Below, one piece after another: positions 15,997-27,638 of a stretch of DNA of 38,873 nucleotides. The notes beneath the pieces are model-generated. The model had not been told where the DNA came from. It did not search any database and saw only the letters and a list, made by a program, of their open reading frames with translations. Numbering within the stretch: the stretch's first letter is position 1; each line of letters opens with the position of its first letter. Source of the stretch: Bacteroidota bacterium (lineage in GTDB: Bacteria > Bacteroidota > Bacteroidia > 2-12-FULL-35-15); contig CANJYB010000034.1 of the NCBI GenBank assembly GCA_947479085.1, positions 1 to 38,873 on the forward strand. Direction: 5' to 3'. Both the position numbers and the translations under genes were made by a program.

Positions 15997-18582
15997 ATGG
16001 CAGACGGAGAAAAAATTATTCAGATAAATATTGAAGAAGAAATGAAATCAGCCTACATTGATTATTCAATGTCGGTTATTGTTTCAAGGGCATTGCCGGA
16101 TGTGAGAGATGGTCTGAAACCTGTACATAGAAGAGTACTCTATGGAATGCTTGATTTAGGAGTATTGTCCAATCGTCCGTATAAAAAATCCGCTCGTATC
16201 GTTGGAGAGGTCCTTGGTAAGTACCATCCACATGGTGACACTTCAGTTTATGATGCAATGGTTCGTATGGCACAGGAATGGAGTTTGCGTTACCCCTTGG
16301 TTGACGGACAGGGAAATTTTGGTTCTGTAGATGGCGATAGCCCTGCAGCAATGCGATACACCGAAGCTCGTTTGAAAAAAATTGCAGAGGAAATGTTAAA
16401 CGATATTGAAAAAGACACCGTTGATTTTCGTCCTAATTTTGATGACAGTTTAACAGAGCCAACCGTTTTACCTTCAAGAATACCAAATTTACTTATTAAT
16501 GGGGCTTCAGGTATTGCAGTTGGTATGGCTACCAACATGCCTCCGCATAATCTTACCGAAATAGTGAATGCCACAATAGCATATATTGATAACAAAGAAA
16601 TTGATATTGCAGGAATAATGCAATTGGTTAAAGCTCCTGATTTCCCTACTGGTGGTATTATTTATGGTTACGAAGGTGTAAAGGATGCTTTTGAAACCGG
16701 AAGAGGACGTATTATAATGCGTGCCAAAACAACCATGGAGACTACTGATTCCGGGAAAGAACGCATTATTGTTAATGAAATTCCTTACCAGATAAATAAA
16801 GCAGAAATGATTCGTAAAACTGCTGATTTGATTAACGATAAAAAGATTGAGGGTATTTCTGATATCAGGGACGAGTCGGATAGGGACGGTATGCGTATCG
16901 TTTATGAAATAAAACGCGATGCAATTACCAATGTGGTTTTGAACAACCTTTTTAAATATACCGAATTACAAACTTCTTTCAGTGTTAATAATATTGCCCT
17001 GGTTGGTGGAAGACCAATGATGCTGAACATAAAAGACATGATTCATCATTTTGTTGAATTTCGCCATGAGGTGGTTATTCGCAGAACTAAGTATGAATTA
17101 TCTCAAGCAGAAAAGCGGGCTCATATATTAGAAGGATACCTTATCGCATTAGATCATTTGGATGAAGTTATCAAATTAATTCGTGCTGCAGATACTCCGG
17201 CTATTGCCCAGGAAGGTTTGATGGCTAACTTCGGGTTAAGCGAAATCCAGGCAAAGGCTATTCTTGAAATGCGTCTACGTGTTTTAACAGGTCTGGAAAG
17301 AGATAAGATTAAAGCAGAATACGATGAGTTAATGAAGTTGATTGATTATTTAAAATCAGTATTGGCAGATGAAGGTTTGCGTATGAAAATAATCAAGGAT
17401 GAACTTATTGAGATAAAAGATAAATACGGTGACGAACGTAAGACTGAGGTTGTGTATGCTTCCGGTGATTTCAGAATGGAAGACATGATAGCCGATGAAG
17501 ATGTAGTAATTACTATTTCTCATATGGGATATATTAAACGTACCCCATTAACTGAATACCGCACCCAGGCAAGAGGTGGTAAAGGGGCGAAAGGAAGCAC
17601 CACACGTGATGAAGACTTTATTGAGCATTTATTTATTGCTTCTACCCATAATTATTTATTACTATTTACTGAACAAGGCCGTTGTTTCTGGATGCGTGCA
17701 TTCGAAGTACCTGAAGGAACTCGTACATCTAAAGGTCGTGCCATCCAGAATTTGATAAATATTCCAAGTGATGATAAAGTAAAAGCTTATATCAATGTTA
17801 AGGATTTAAAAGATGAGGAATATTTAAACAACAACTATATAATAATGTGTACCAAAAATGGTATCATCAAAAAAACAACTTTAAAAGCTTACTCCAATCC
17901 ACGTGCAAATGGAATAAATGCAATTACAGTTCGCGAAGGTGATACTTTATTGGAAGTATTATTAACCAATGGAACCAACGAAATAATGCTGGCATCTAAA
18001 GCAGGTAAATTGGTTCGTTTCAATGAATCCAATGTTCGCCCTATGGGAAGAAATGCTGCTGGGGTAAGAGGACAAAATGTCAGCGATAAAGGAAATGAAG
18101 TAATCGGAATGATTGCAATGCCTGACCAGTTAAGTAATGTGATGGTGGTTTCAGAAAAAGGCTATGGTAAACGTTCGGACATTGACGAATACCGCGTTAC
18201 CAAACGTGGAGGAAAAGGTGTTAAAACTATCAATGTTACCGAAAAGACAGGTAATTTAATTGCAATCAAAGCGGTTACTGATAAAGATGATTTGATGATT
18301 ATTAATAAATCCGGAATTATTATTCGTTTGGCAGTTGCTGATTTAAGAGTTATTGGTCGTGCCACTCAAGGAGTACGATTAATTAACCTGAAGGAAACAG
18401 ATGAGATTGCTGCTGTTACAAAGGTGGATGTGGAAGAAGAAGTTGTTGGAGAAATTAATGAAGGAGGCGAGCCTGCTGATTCAACTAGTACAGCTTCTCC
18501 GGAAAATGAAGGAAATTCTACTCCTGACTCAGATGACGCAATAGATGGCAAAGAAATTGATACTCCTACTGACGAACAATAA
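15997..18582 (+). CDS. gyrA: DNA gyrase subunit A
   Basis: An 861-residue type IIA topoisomerase subunit that, with GyrB, introduces negative supercoils. The breakage-reunion domain has the catalytic Tyr121 in AMRYTEARL and the quinolone-binding loop [10 protein letters not shown], with Thr82 and Asp86 at the positions of E. coli Ser83 and Asp87. The C-terminal beta-pinwheel carries the GyrA box as QARGGKG (about residues 524-530), which separates it from ParC. From about residue 815 the tail is acidic and rich in Ser, Thr, Glu and Pro. It starts at ATG 15997 after a purine-rich leader and is followed after 12 bases by a TPR gene. Confidence 0.98.
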   Translation: MADGEKIIQINIEEEMKSAYIDYSMSVIVSRALPDVRDGLKPVHRRVLYGMLDLGVLSNRPYKKSARIVGEVLGKYHPHGDTSVYDAMVRMAQEWSLRYPLVDGQGNFGSVDGDSPAAMRYTEARLKKIAEEMLNDIEKDTVDFRPNFDDSLTEPTVLPSRIPNLLINGASGIAVGMATNMPPHNLTEIVNATIAYIDNKEIDIAGIMQLVKAPDFPTGGIIYGYEGVKDAFETGRGRIIMRAKTTMETTDSGKERIIVNEIPYQINKAEMIRKTADLINDKKIEGISDIRDESDRDGMRIVYEIKRDAITNVVLNNLFKYTELQTSFSVNNIALVGGRPMMLNIKDMIHHFVEFRHEVVIRRTKYELSQAEKRAHILEGYLIALDHLDEVIKLIRAADTPAIAQEGLMANFGLSEIQAKAILEMRLRVLTGLERDKIKAEYDELMKLIDYLKSVLADEGLRMKIIKDELIEIKDKYGDERKTEVVYASGDFRMEDMIADEDVVITISHMGYIKRTPLTEYRTQARGGKGAKGSTTRDEDFIEHLFIASTHNYLLLFTEQGRCFWMRAFEVPEGTRTSKGRAIQNLINIPSDDKVKAYINVKDLKDEEYLNNNYIIMCTKNGIIKKTTLKAYSNPRANGINAITVREGDTLLEVLLTNGTNEIMLASKAGKLVRFNESNVRPMGRNAAGVRGQNVSDKGNEVIGMIAMPDQLSNVMVVSEKGYGKRSDIDEYRVTKRGGKGVKTINVTEKTGNLIAIKAVTDKDDLMIINKSGIIIRLAVADLRVIGRATQGVRLINLKETDEIAAVTKVDVEEEVVGEINEGGEPADSTSTASPENEGNSTPDSDDAIDGKEIDTPTDEQ

Positions 18583-18594
18583 AAATAAGGTTAT

Positions 18595-19848
18595 ATGAAT
18601 AAGATAGTAATTATATTTTTTACCGCATTAATAAGTTTCTCAGGATATTCGCAAAATTCAAAGTATGTGAATGCTTTAAATTACTTTGCAGATTATGGTA
18701 CCAGTAATGAACAGGAATCATTGGATAAAGCAAAGGAAAACATTGACCTTGCTGCAACCAATGAAAACACAATGGACAAAGCAAAAACACAAACACTGAA
18801 AGGGCAGATTTACCTTGCTTTATTTCAGCGTAACCTAAGGACTGAAACAGAAAAACAAACTGCTTTGTCTGACCCAAAAAAAGGAGAGGCAATGGGATAT
18901 GTAAATACTCCTTCTTCTTCTTTAGTGACGGCTTCCGATGCCTTTTTAAAAGCAAAAACATTGGATAAAAAAAATGACTATCCGGCAGAAATTAAAAAGG
19001 GAATGACAGACATCTCTATTTATTTTACCAATAAGGCTGTCTATGATTATTCTTCTAAAAATTACGCTGCGGCACTGCCTTCATTTGAAAAAGCTTTCGA
19101 AATAAATGGTCCGAAAGACACCATCACCTTAGGGAACATAGCCATTTGTGCAGAGCGTGCTGGGAATTATGAAAAGGCAAAGGAGTATTACCTGAAGATG
19201 ATAGAAACAAAGCAGGGGAGGGGTCTTACCTATTCCTCACTTGTAAATGTTTATTTCATGATGAAAGATACCACAGCTGGAATGGATTTATTAAAAAAGG
19301 GGCGTGTAGCTTACCCTTCTAATTCTGATTTGCTAATTACTGAAACCAATTTTTTTCTTGCAAAAAGGCAAAACCCGGAAGCTCTGAAAAATCTGGATCA
19401 GGCGATTATGGCTAATCCAGGGAATTCAAGTTTATACCTTGCAAGAGGAAATACCTACGATAACCTTGCGAATCCTAAAGATGTTTCAGGTAAATTTACG
19501 GAGCAGCCAAAAGACTTTGAAGAAAAAATAAAACAAGCGGAAAACGATTATAAAAAGTCCATTGAATTAAAACCGAATTATTACGATGCGTTATACGCTC
19601 TGGGAGTTCTTTACAATAACTATGGTGTTAGTATAAATAAACTTGCCGATAAGATTACCGACCCGGCTAAATACAAATTGGAAGATGCCCGTTCTAAGGA
19701 ACAATTCAGTAAAGCCATGGTGGTTTTGGAAAAGGCTCTCGAAGTAAATTCATCTGACAGAAATTCTATGATAGCATTAAAACAAATTTATGCCCGTCTT
19801 GAATTGACTGATAAATTGAACCAAATGAACGAACGATTAAAAAAGTAA
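18595..19848 (+). CDS. Secreted TPR-repeat protein downstream of gyrA
   Basis: A 417-residue protein with a signal peptide (MNKIVIIFFTALISFSGYSQ). Helical TPR units are seen around residues 150-185 (YSSKNYAAALPSFEKAFEINGPKDT), 185-215 (AGNYEKAKEYYLKM), 255-290 and 320-345 (KSIELKPNYYDALYALGVLY). The probable place is the periplasm, as a scaffold for protein contacts. It follows gyrA by only 12 bases. A TPR gene directly behind gyrA is, to my knowledge, a recurring arrangement in Bacteroidota, but no functional link to gyrase is evident. A hairpin follows it. Confidence 0.85.
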   Translation: MNKIVIIFFTALISFSGYSQNSKYVNALNYFADYGTSNEQESLDKAKENIDLAATNENTMDKAKTQTLKGQIYLALFQRNLRTETEKQTALSDPKKGEAMGYVNTPSSSLVTASDAFLKAKTLDKKNDYPAEIKKGMTDISIYFTNKAVYDYSSKNYAAALPSFEKAFEINGPKDTITLGNIAICAERAGNYEKAKEYYLKMIETKQGRGLTYSSLVNVYFMMKDTTAGMDLLKKGRVAYPSNSDLLITETNFFLAKRQNPEALKNLDQAIMANPGNSSLYLARGNTYDNLANPKDVSGKFTEQPKDFEEKIKQAENDYKKSIELKPNYYDALYALGVLYNNYGVSINKLADKITDPAKYKLEDARSKEQFSKAMVVLEKALEVNSSDRNSMIALKQIYARLELTDKLNQMNERLKK

Positions 19849-19875
19849 GTTTTTAAAGATTTCAAAACTGGCATT

Positions 19876-19907
19876 AAAGCCTCCGGAATATCTAATCCGG
19901 AGGCTTT
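19876..19907 (+). terminator. Terminator of the gyrA-TPR transcript
   Basis: Perfect 12-base stem (AAAGCCTCCGGA at 19876-19887 with TCCGGAGGCTTT at 19896-19907) and 8-base loop, followed by ATTATT rather than a pure T-run. Confidence 0.8.
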
Positions 19908-19931
19908 ATTATTAAATCAAGAAAATATAAA

Positions 19932-20522
19932 ATGAAAAAAGAAAAAAACGATGTAGACTTTTGGGATAATCAATATAAGAACCAAACTACAGGTTGGGAC
20001 ATGGGAGAGGTATCTCCTGCTTTAAAAAGCTATATTGACCAGTTAACAGATAAAAATATTCGCATACTAATTCCTGGTTGTGGCAATACTTATGAAGCTG
20101 AATACCTTTTAATAAAAGGATTTACAAATATTACTGTTATCGATATAGCTCCAACTTTAGTTAACTCACTAAAGGAAAAATTCAAAAATAACAATCGTAT
20201 TAAAGTTATATTGGCCGATTTTTTTGCACATAAAGGTCAATATGATTTAATACTCGAACAAACTTTCTTTTGCGCTATCAATCCGGATTTAAGGATTTCT
20301 TATCGGGATAAGATGCACTCATTACTCTCGCCTGAGGGCAAATTGGTTGGTGTTCTTTTTAACAAGCAATTTGAAAAAGAGGGACCTCCGTTCGGAGGTA
20401 CAAAGTGTAGTTACGAAAAACTCTTTAAAGACCACTTTGAGTTTATAGTTTTTGACACTTGTTATAATTCCCATCCCAAAAGGCAGGATAACGAATTGTT
20501 TATGATTCTGAAAAGGAAATAG
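19932..20522 (+). CDS. TPMT-family SAM-dependent methyltransferase
   Basis: A 196-residue protein with the thiopurine-methyltransferase-type layout: FWDNQYKNQTTGWDMGEVSPAL at the N-terminus, the SAM-binding motif ILIPGCGNTYEAEYL (residues 45-59), VIDIAPTLV for the ribose-binding acidic residue, then DLILEQTFFCAINP and GPPFGGTKCSYEKLF. This family methylates S, Se or halide acceptors in bacteria. The real substrate here is unknown. The protein is cytosolic. It starts 25 bases after the terminator of the gyrA transcript and appears to be a single-gene unit. Confidence 0.88.
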   Translation: MKKEKNDVDFWDNQYKNQTTGWDMGEVSPALKSYIDQLTDKNIRILIPGCGNTYEAEYLLIKGFTNITVIDIAPTLVNSLKEKFKNNNRIKVILADFFAHKGQYDLILEQTFFCAINPDLRISYRDKMHSLLSPEGKLVGVLFNKQFEKEGPPFGGTKCSYEKLFKDHFEFIVFDTCYNSHPKRQDNELFMILKRK

Positions 20523-20617
20523 AAATTGTTTTAAATTTCACGTTTTAATTGCTTTAACAAGTAAAAATAAAATTAACATATTTGCTTCAAAAACAACCCT
20601 TAATCACCCCCCAAAAA

Positions 20618-20642
20618 ATAAAAGAATATATTATTCTTTTAT
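20618..20642. other. AT-rich hairpin in the methyltransferase-hydrolase gap
   Basis: An 11-base perfect stem (ATAAAAGAATA with TATTCTTTTAT) and a 3-base loop lie 95 bases after the methyltransferase stop, between convergent genes. It may act as a weak terminator. A second small palindrome (TAAGGTAGTACCTTA) is at 20711-20725. Confidence 0.45.
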
Positions 20643-20751
20643 AATTTCTATATAGTCAAAATGGGGAAGTACATCAAAGATTCATAAGCCATTGAAAAAA
20701 ATACAAGCAATAAGGTAGTACCTTAATTTCAACAATACTTATTTTCTTCTT

Positions 20752-21501
20752 TTACTTACAGGTAATGCTTGCGTTTTTATTCAAAGTACATAAAAACTTA
20801 ATCACCTCTAACCAGTATTCATTATAGTTGGGGTTGGATTTCCATAATGCTGAACTTCCGTGCACCCCTTGTTCCTTGGGAATAAACTGACGCACAACCG
20901 AAGTTTTGATCTCACTGATTAATGTAGTAATATCATTTGCTTCATCCAAGGTGGAGGTAACAAACAGTGGTTTTTTATATCCACTGATGGCGGTTTTCAG
21001 GTTCAGTTTTTCTCCGAAATATTCTCCCGGGCTAAATGCAATAACGGCTTTTACTTTTGAGTTTTTAGTTCCTATTTTCATTGCCAGTGAAGCACTATAT
21101 GAACTGCCTACAAGCAAAACTTGTTTGTTGCTTTTTTTATACGCATAAGCAATTGCAGCCACTATATCCTTTTCAGCATCCAGGTAGGAGGTAGGTTTTC
21201 TTTTTTCTTTAGCCGCAGCAGCAGTTTCGTTTTCTATTCCTTTTACTTCATTCCCTGAACGGGCATCCACAGCAATACAGTTGTGCCCCAATTTCATAAA
21301 CTTCCATGCCGTTTCTCTATATTCTCCTCTGCTATAGCCGGCCTGGTGACAAAGTACAATATATGGCAATGTATCCGATACAAAATACAAATCGGCAGTA
21401 ACGGTTACACTGTCTTTGGCAGGAAAAGTAATGGTAGTTTGTGAAAATAGAGTAGGAGGTAGGATAAAAAGAAAAAGGAGTAACAGAAGTATTTTTTCCA
21501 T
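20752..21501 (-). CDS. Secreted alpha/beta hydrolase
   Basis: A 249-residue protein with a signal peptide (MEKILLLLLFLFILPPTLFSQ). It has the alpha/beta hydrolase order: oxyanion-side loop LCHQAGYSRGEY, nucleophile elbow GSSYSAS (Ser134), acid Asp186 in TSTLDEAND, and a His in VHGSSALW (His214). The elbow has Ser instead of the last Gly of GxSxG. Such small periplasmic dienelactone-hydrolase-like enzymes cleave esters, but the substrate is unknown. It is convergent with the methyltransferase gene. No promoter box was recognised. Confidence 0.8.
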   Translation of the reverse strand: MEKILLLLLFLFILPPTLFSQTTITFPAKDSVTVTADLYFVSDTLPYIVLCHQAGYSRGEYRETAWKFMKLGHNCIAVDARSGNEVKGIENETAAAAKEKRKPTSYLDAEKDIVAAIAYAYKKSNKQVLLVGSSYSASLAMKIGTKNSKVKAVIAFSPGEYFGEKLNLKTAISGYKKPLFVTSTLDEANDITTLISEIKTSVVRQFIPKEQGVHGSSALWKSNPNYNEYWLEVIKFLCTLNKNASITCK

Positions 21502-21596
21502 TTAAGTTTATTAATTTCTTAATCACTTATCCTGTTCGCCCTTGTTACCTTTTAAGTGAAGGTGAACAGGAAAGGATAGTAATGCGAAATTAAAAC

Positions 21597-21633
21597 AAAA
21601 AATCCCGTCATACATCTCTGCATAATGGGATTT
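21597..21633 (-). terminator. Terminator of the atpD-atpC transcript
   Basis: On the minus strand AAATCCC (21633-21627) pairs with GGGATTT (21606-21600) around a 20-base loop, followed by a T-run (T6). It lies just downstream of the atpC stop. Confidence 0.75.
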
Positions 21634-21658
21634 AATAACACTGTATTGTTAACTAAGC

Positions 21659-21895
21659 TTATTCAGCCAACACAATCACTTTGTTTTTCAGTACTTCTAC
21701 CACACCACCGTTGATTTCAAAATTCTCAACCTGCTTTTTGGTATCGGTTACTTTCACGGTTCCTTTTTTAAGGCTGGCAATAATAGGTGCGTGGTTATCC
21801 AACACACCAAAGGAACCTTCAACACCCGGAAGTTTGATAGATTCCACATCGCCACTGAATAATTTTTTTTCCGGAGTTATTATTTCTAAGTACAT
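21659..21895 (-). CDS. atpC: ATP synthase F1 epsilon subunit, short form
   Basis: A 78-residue protein covering only the N-terminal beta-sandwich of the epsilon subunit (MYLEIITPEKKLFSGDVESIKLPGVEGSFGVLDNHAPIIA...). The C-terminal two-helix domain, which inhibits ATP hydrolysis in E. coli and Bacillus, is missing. Short epsilon subunits are usual in Bacteroidota, so this is not a truncation. It contacts the gamma subunit and the c-ring. It follows atpD by 79 bases, most of which is an inverted octamer array, and both genes end at the terminator 21597-21633. Confidence 0.95.
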   Translation of the reverse strand: MYLEIITPEKKLFSGDVESIKLPGVEGSFGVLDNHAPIIASLKKGTVKVTDTKKQVENFEINGGVVEVLKNKVIVLAE

Positions 21896-21911
21896 TTTTT
21901 CTGATTAATTG

Positions 21912-21974
21912 AATTTACCGATTTACCAATGTGCGGATGTAATTGGTACATCAACACATCGGTACATCAGCACA

Positions 21975-21976
<2 letters not shown>
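21912..21976. repeat. Inverted 8-base array between atpD and atpC
   Basis: On the plus strand four octamers (such as GATTTACC and GATGTAAT) are followed by one base and then four octamers of the type NNNACATC (21945-21976). The two halves are imperfectly complementary, about 23 of 32 positions. The array begins at the atpD stop codon and ends 16 bases before the atpC start. Confidence 0.7.
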
Positions 21977-23489
<1,513 letters not shown>

Positions 23490-23519
23490 TTATGTTGATG
23501 TTTTTTTTAAAATCGAGCG

Positions 23520-23527
23520 CAAAAGTA
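23520..23527 (-). promoter_or_regulatory. Promoter -7 element of atpD
   Basis: TACTTTTG on the minus strand matches TAnnTTTG exactly, 40 bases before the ATG. No TTG is seen at the usual upstream distance. Confidence 0.5.
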
Positions 23528-23660
23528 ACAATTAATACAATATGGTAAAAAATTGTTTGTAGTATGTTGAAAAAAAACGAAAAAAAGCTGGTTTTTACGG
23601 CAATAAAAGGATAGAAATTCCAAAGCTCAATTCGGGCGAAAGGACTTTATCATAAGGGTT

Positions 23661-25435
23661 TTAAATTATATTCTTAGTTGACGGAACGACCTCTCTTTTT
23701 TTATAAACAACCAAACAGATAATACCTGTTAATAAACAAAGCAAAATACTAAAGATTACCCCAAAATAATTGGTATTACCTATATTGATATTTACAGGAT
23801 AATTAATCTTTATCGCCATATAATCCCCGTTAATTCGTTCATTGTTTTCTCCAATTATTAGGCCTCCGTCCTTGCACGCATCGCAACCAAATACAGAATT
23901 GACAAACCCATTACCTTTATAAGATTCCTGCCAGGCAATTTCAGGTGGCATAGTACTCCCAAACTGCAAACCAGTATTAGTGGTTTTATAAACTACCGCA
24001 TTTATTCCATCCTTTGTTGTTCCATCGGCATCAGCAAAGACCTTGTTTCCGGTTATTATTATCCCATCCGCATTTCCTTAAGTATCCCTGCTTAATACCA
24101 TGGTTGGATTAAAGTCAATACCATCCATTTCTCCAATGGTTTTGCACCATTTTAAAGCACCTTTACCATTATTGGTGATGTCTATTTTTAGCACAGCATC
24201 CGTACCCATAAACTTTCCAGGAGATGACGGGTAACCATAAAAATTATCAGGTGCAGAACAACGATAAGTAAAGCTGCAAAAAGCATTTACTACTGCTTCT
24301 TTTCCCCCGGGAAGTATTTCCATATCAGTGGCTCTGTCGTTATAGATATTGGGGCAACTTGTGTATCGGGAAGTATTAATAAAGCTTTTACCTATATAAT
24401 CAGGACCCTTTGGATTGGAATAATAAGTCTGTTCCCAATTAAGCGTCCCATCCATTTTTACATTTGCTACATATACATAATAACAAGGACTTTCGGAGGT
24501 GTTCGTGTTTTTAGCTTCCGCAAGTAAAAAGCCCTCAAAAGAATCAGATTTAAAATACCTTGCCGTCATCCATCCACTGGTATTACCGGTCAATGTTCCT
24601 CATGCTTTATAACCGGTGCCCGAACCAAAAACAGAAGTATACAAATCCCCGCTTTCGGTTAATCGTATCAGAGCAGCCGGGCAGCATGTTTATTGGTAAA
24701 GTCGGCTGTACCTATTATAAAACCACCTTCTTTGTTTGGTACTTTCCGGATGGAACAATAACCACCGGTAGAGAAAGGTAAAGTGTTGCTATTCTGAATA
24801 AAAGGAGATTTACTTATAGTGTCTTTTGGGCCAAAAACTTTTGGAAAATCTTTTGCTTTTTTTCCGTTTACATCCACTTTGGCAAGAAATAAAGAAAGCT
24901 GGTTATTGTTCACCGATAAGGTTTCATTTTCATTGGCAGCATGCAAACGACTACCGCAGGCAACAAAACCATCATCCACTTCCACCACATCCGACAAATA
25001 ACATTTGCCGTTAGGATAAGGGTCGTTAAATACCTGTTCCCACACCATTTTTCCGTTTTTATCCATTCGTACAATAGCGGGAGTATATACTTTAAGTTGT
25101 TTATAATATGTAACTCCATTCACCATATACGATTCTACCGAGGCAATGTCATTGTTTTCGCATTTTGACATTTCCGAAAACCCGACTCCAATGTATCCTC
25201 CTCCTTTTTCCGCTGATATTTCGATGATATTGTAAAACCAATCTTTGTTATTGGGGCATCTCTGCCCCTTTGATATTCCATAAACCGAAGTTTTGAAACT
25301 GCTGCTCCATTCTATAATCGCTGGCTGTGCTGATAACCGGATAGTAAAAAAGATGAAAAAAGTGCAAAGACCAATGATAAAATATGCTCTGTTTTTAAAA
25401 GAATGGAATTGGTAATGGATTAGTTGTTGCATCAA
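23661..25435 (-). pseudogene. Decayed gene for a secreted, membrane-anchored surface protein
   Basis: Three collinear pieces read as one protein of about 590 residues. The first piece (25435-24668) has a signal peptide (FIIGLCTFFIFFTIRLSAQ) and repeated GGGYIGVGFSE / DDGFVACGSRL / EGGFIIGTADF segments like beta-propeller surface proteins. Around 24675-24690 a one-base loss shifts the frame. The continuation (ALIRLTESGDLYTSVFGSG) then meets an in-frame TGA at 24600-24602, resumes as GTLTGNTSGWMTARYF, and meets an in-frame TAA at 24078-24080. It resumes again as GNADGIIITGNKVFADADG and ends with a membrane span (YFGVIFSILLCLLTGIICLVVYKK) and basic tail. The frameshift sits next to a CCC run and could be a sequencing error, but two more stops argue for real decay. 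Confidence 0.85.
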
Positions 25436-25753
25436 TCCAAGGTTTTATTTTGCATTTTATTTATAAAAGAAACTTAGTGGTGTACTCGTTTGCCTCAACA
25501 AAAATAGGCTTTTTAAGATATTGAAAAATCAAAAAAATGACTTATTCATTTTTCAAAGTAAGAATAAAATAACAGGTTAAAGTAAATGAAACTATTCCTT
25601 TTAGAGAACGAAAGGTGTTTCTGATTTTGTTTAAACCACCTGATCAGAAAAGGGTTGCTAAATTATTACAAACAAAAATTTCCAACTGATTTCAAGGGAT
25701 TTTTTAATACGCATTCAGGTTAAATTTAATGACTTTTACATTTCCTACATTTA

Positions 25754-25858
25754 TCTGATGATTCTCTACTTAAATCCGAGGATTTAAAGCTTAATTCGTC
25801 AGATTATTTACTTAAAACTGATGATTTAAGTCTTGAATCCTCAGATTTAAGTCTTAAA
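25754..25858. repeat. Five 21-base tandem repeats (each three 7-mers)
   Basis: Five contiguous units of exactly 21 bases with consensus near TCTGAGGATTTAAGTCTTAA plus A. Each divides into three heptamers in constant register. One plus-strand frame is open through all five and on to a TGA at 25883, reading as a heptapeptide repeat like SSDLSLK, but it has no start codon after the upstream TGA at 25730. Confidence 0.75.
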
Positions 25859-26098
25859 TGTAACATACACGACATTTCTACTTGATTATCAAATAATTAG
25901 TATGAACATTAAAGAGCTCAACGAATACTTACAGACCCTATTAGCCTTCTTTATTGTTCTTTAATGATACTATTTGCATCAATGTTAAATCATTCTTTTT
26001 GGCTAGATAGTTAGTCTTGCCGACTTCCTTCTATTTGGTCAGCGATTTCAATTTATTTAAAACACGGAATGCCATCCTGATGTTTCAAATTTATTTAC

Positions 26099-26106
26099 TA
26101 CTTTCG
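26099..26106 (+). promoter_or_regulatory. Possible promoter -7 element of the TPR gene
   Basis: TACTTTCG, the same octamer as at 3456-3463, lies 62 bases before the ATG at 26169. The upstream element is not clear. Confidence 0.45.
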
Positions 26107-26168
26107 CGATAATTTTAAGAACAATCTTTTAATCAGGGGTTGTTTTTATTTATTTACTAAAAAGACTG

Positions 26169-27581
26169 ATGATGGGAAACGAAGAACCAGGAGATTATAA
26201 AAATGCAAAGCGGTTGCTGGTATTGGTCAACCGGTTTGAAGAGATGATAGCCAATGGAAACAAATACTATTTTGATACGGAAGAACTAGAGGAAATAATA
26301 GACTATTACTTTGACAAAAACAATTCTAAATACGCCATATTATCTATCGATTTTGCCATTGAACAATATCCATTTAACACCGTATTTCACCTGCGAAAAG
26401 CACAGGCTTTAGCGGCCACCAACCAAAGCCAGAAGGCGTTGGAAATACTATCGTATGTAGAAAGTATTGAGCCTAACAATCCGGAACTGTTTATGACCAA
26501 AGGTGGTATTTACAGCCAGATGGGGCTTACTGATCAGGCAATTGAGAATTACAAAAAAGCAGCCGAGCGTTCTGAATCCATTGACGAAATATACATGGCC
26601 ATGGCTTTTGAATTTCAGAGTGCTGGTAAAATAGATGATGCCATTTATTACATTCAAAAAGTGCTGGAACTTAACCCTGACAGTGAAATGGCAATTTATG
26701 AACTTGCTTTTTGTTACGAAGCAAACGGACAAAACGAGGAAGCTATAAAATACTATACTGAATTTCTTGAAAAACATCCTTACGCACCAACAGCCTGGTT
26801 TAACCTCGGGGTGGCGTATGCCCGCTTGCTGTTATGGGAAAAAGCTATTGATGCTTATGATTATGCTATAGCGATTGATGAAGATTTTTCGTCAGCATAC
26901 TTTAATAAAGCCAATTCGATGGTGGCTCTTAATAAACTGGATGAAGCCATAGAAGTATATAAGGAAACACTTCAACATGAAGAACCGGACCCGGTTACTT
27001 ATTATTATATAGGCGAATGTTATGAGAAAAAAGAAGACCTTGATAAAGCTTTAACCTATTATCATAAAGCCTTAAGCCTGAACCCCGAAATGGGTGAAGC
27101 CTTATTGGGAATAGCCATTTGTCTGGATGCCAAGGAACGTAAAACAGAAGCCCTTCATTATGTTAAAAGAGCGGTGGATGTGGACAAGGAAAACTCTGAC
27201 TATTGGTATATTTGCGGAGAAATACAACAGGATTTGAAATTTTACGAAGAAGCGGAAATATCATTTAAGAAAGTGATTGAACTGGATCCGGGAAATTCGG
27301 AAATATGGCTGGATTATGCCAACCTGCTTTTTGAACAGGAAAACAAGAATGGCTCATTGGAAATACTGGCAGAGGGAATAAAACATCATCCTCAGTGTGC
27401 CGAATTGCATTACCGCATCTCTGCCTGCCTGATGAGCATCGGGCAAAAGGAAGAAGCATTGAGTTTCCTTCAGTCTGCATTAAAACTAAATTACGAAAAG
27501 CACGAGGAGTTGTTTGATTATATACCAACTTTGAGAGACAATACAAGCATAATTGATTTAATTGAAGCTTATAAAAAATAA
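26169..27581 (+). CDS. Cytosolic TPR-repeat protein
   Basis: A 470-residue protein without a signal peptide, made almost wholly of TPR units of about 34 residues, for example AIENYKKAAERSESIDEIYMAMAFEFQSAG, AIKYYTEFLEKHPYAPTAWFNLGVAYARL, ALTYYHKALSLNPEMGEALLGIAICLDAK and AEISFKKVIELDPGNSEIWLDYANLLFEQ. About 11 repeats are visible. It is probably a protein-interaction scaffold; the partner is unknown. The start is ATG 26169, with a second ATG at the next codon. The next gene starts 57 bases downstream, so co-transcription with the phosphosulfolactate-synthase-like gene is likely. Confidence 0.88.
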   Translation: MMGNEEPGDYKNAKRLLVLVNRFEEMIANGNKYYFDTEELEEIIDYYFDKNNSKYAILSIDFAIEQYPFNTVFHLRKAQALAATNQSQKALEILSYVESIEPNNPELFMTKGGIYSQMGLTDQAIENYKKAAERSESIDEIYMAMAFEFQSAGKIDDAIYYIQKVLELNPDSEMAIYELAFCYEANGQNEEAIKYYTEFLEKHPYAPTAWFNLGVAYARLLLWEKAIDAYDYAIAIDEDFSSAYFNKANSMVALNKLDEAIEVYKETLQHEEPDPVTYYYIGECYEKKEDLDKALTYYHKALSLNPEMGEALLGIAICLDAKERKTEALHYVKRAVDVDKENSDYWYICGEIQQDLKFYEEAEISFKKVIELDPGNSEIWLDYANLLFEQENKNGSLEILAEGIKHHPQCAELHYRISACLMSIGQKEEALSFLQSALKLNYEKHEELFDYIPTLRDNTSIIDLIEAYKK

Positions 27582-27638
27582 TCCATTTTTAGCAAAACCA
27601 AATCTATACACTAAGCATACCTAATTTCGACTGCAATT

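Larger units (their letters stand above)
25436..26168. other. 733-base gap without a convincing gene
   Basis: The gap lies upstream of two divergent units. It is AT-rich, with a 21-base tandem repeat at 25754-25858 and a promoter element near 26099. A 20-codon frame at 25902-25964 has an ATG but no recognised product. No RNA gene is seen. Confidence 0.6.

Noticed and set aside
16225-16254. Thr at the Ser83-equivalent position of GyrA
   Set aside because: Thr is the wild-type residue in some species, and Asp86 is intact, so this alone does not indicate quinolone resistance.
24078-24602. Stop-codon readthrough or recoding in the surface-protein gene
   Set aside because: Two different stops plus a frameshift occur in one gene, no recoding element is seen, and other genes use TGA and TAA normally. 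Decay is simpler.
25902-25964. 20-codon frame starting MNIKELNEY
   Set aside because: Too short, no clear ribosome-binding site or recognised family.
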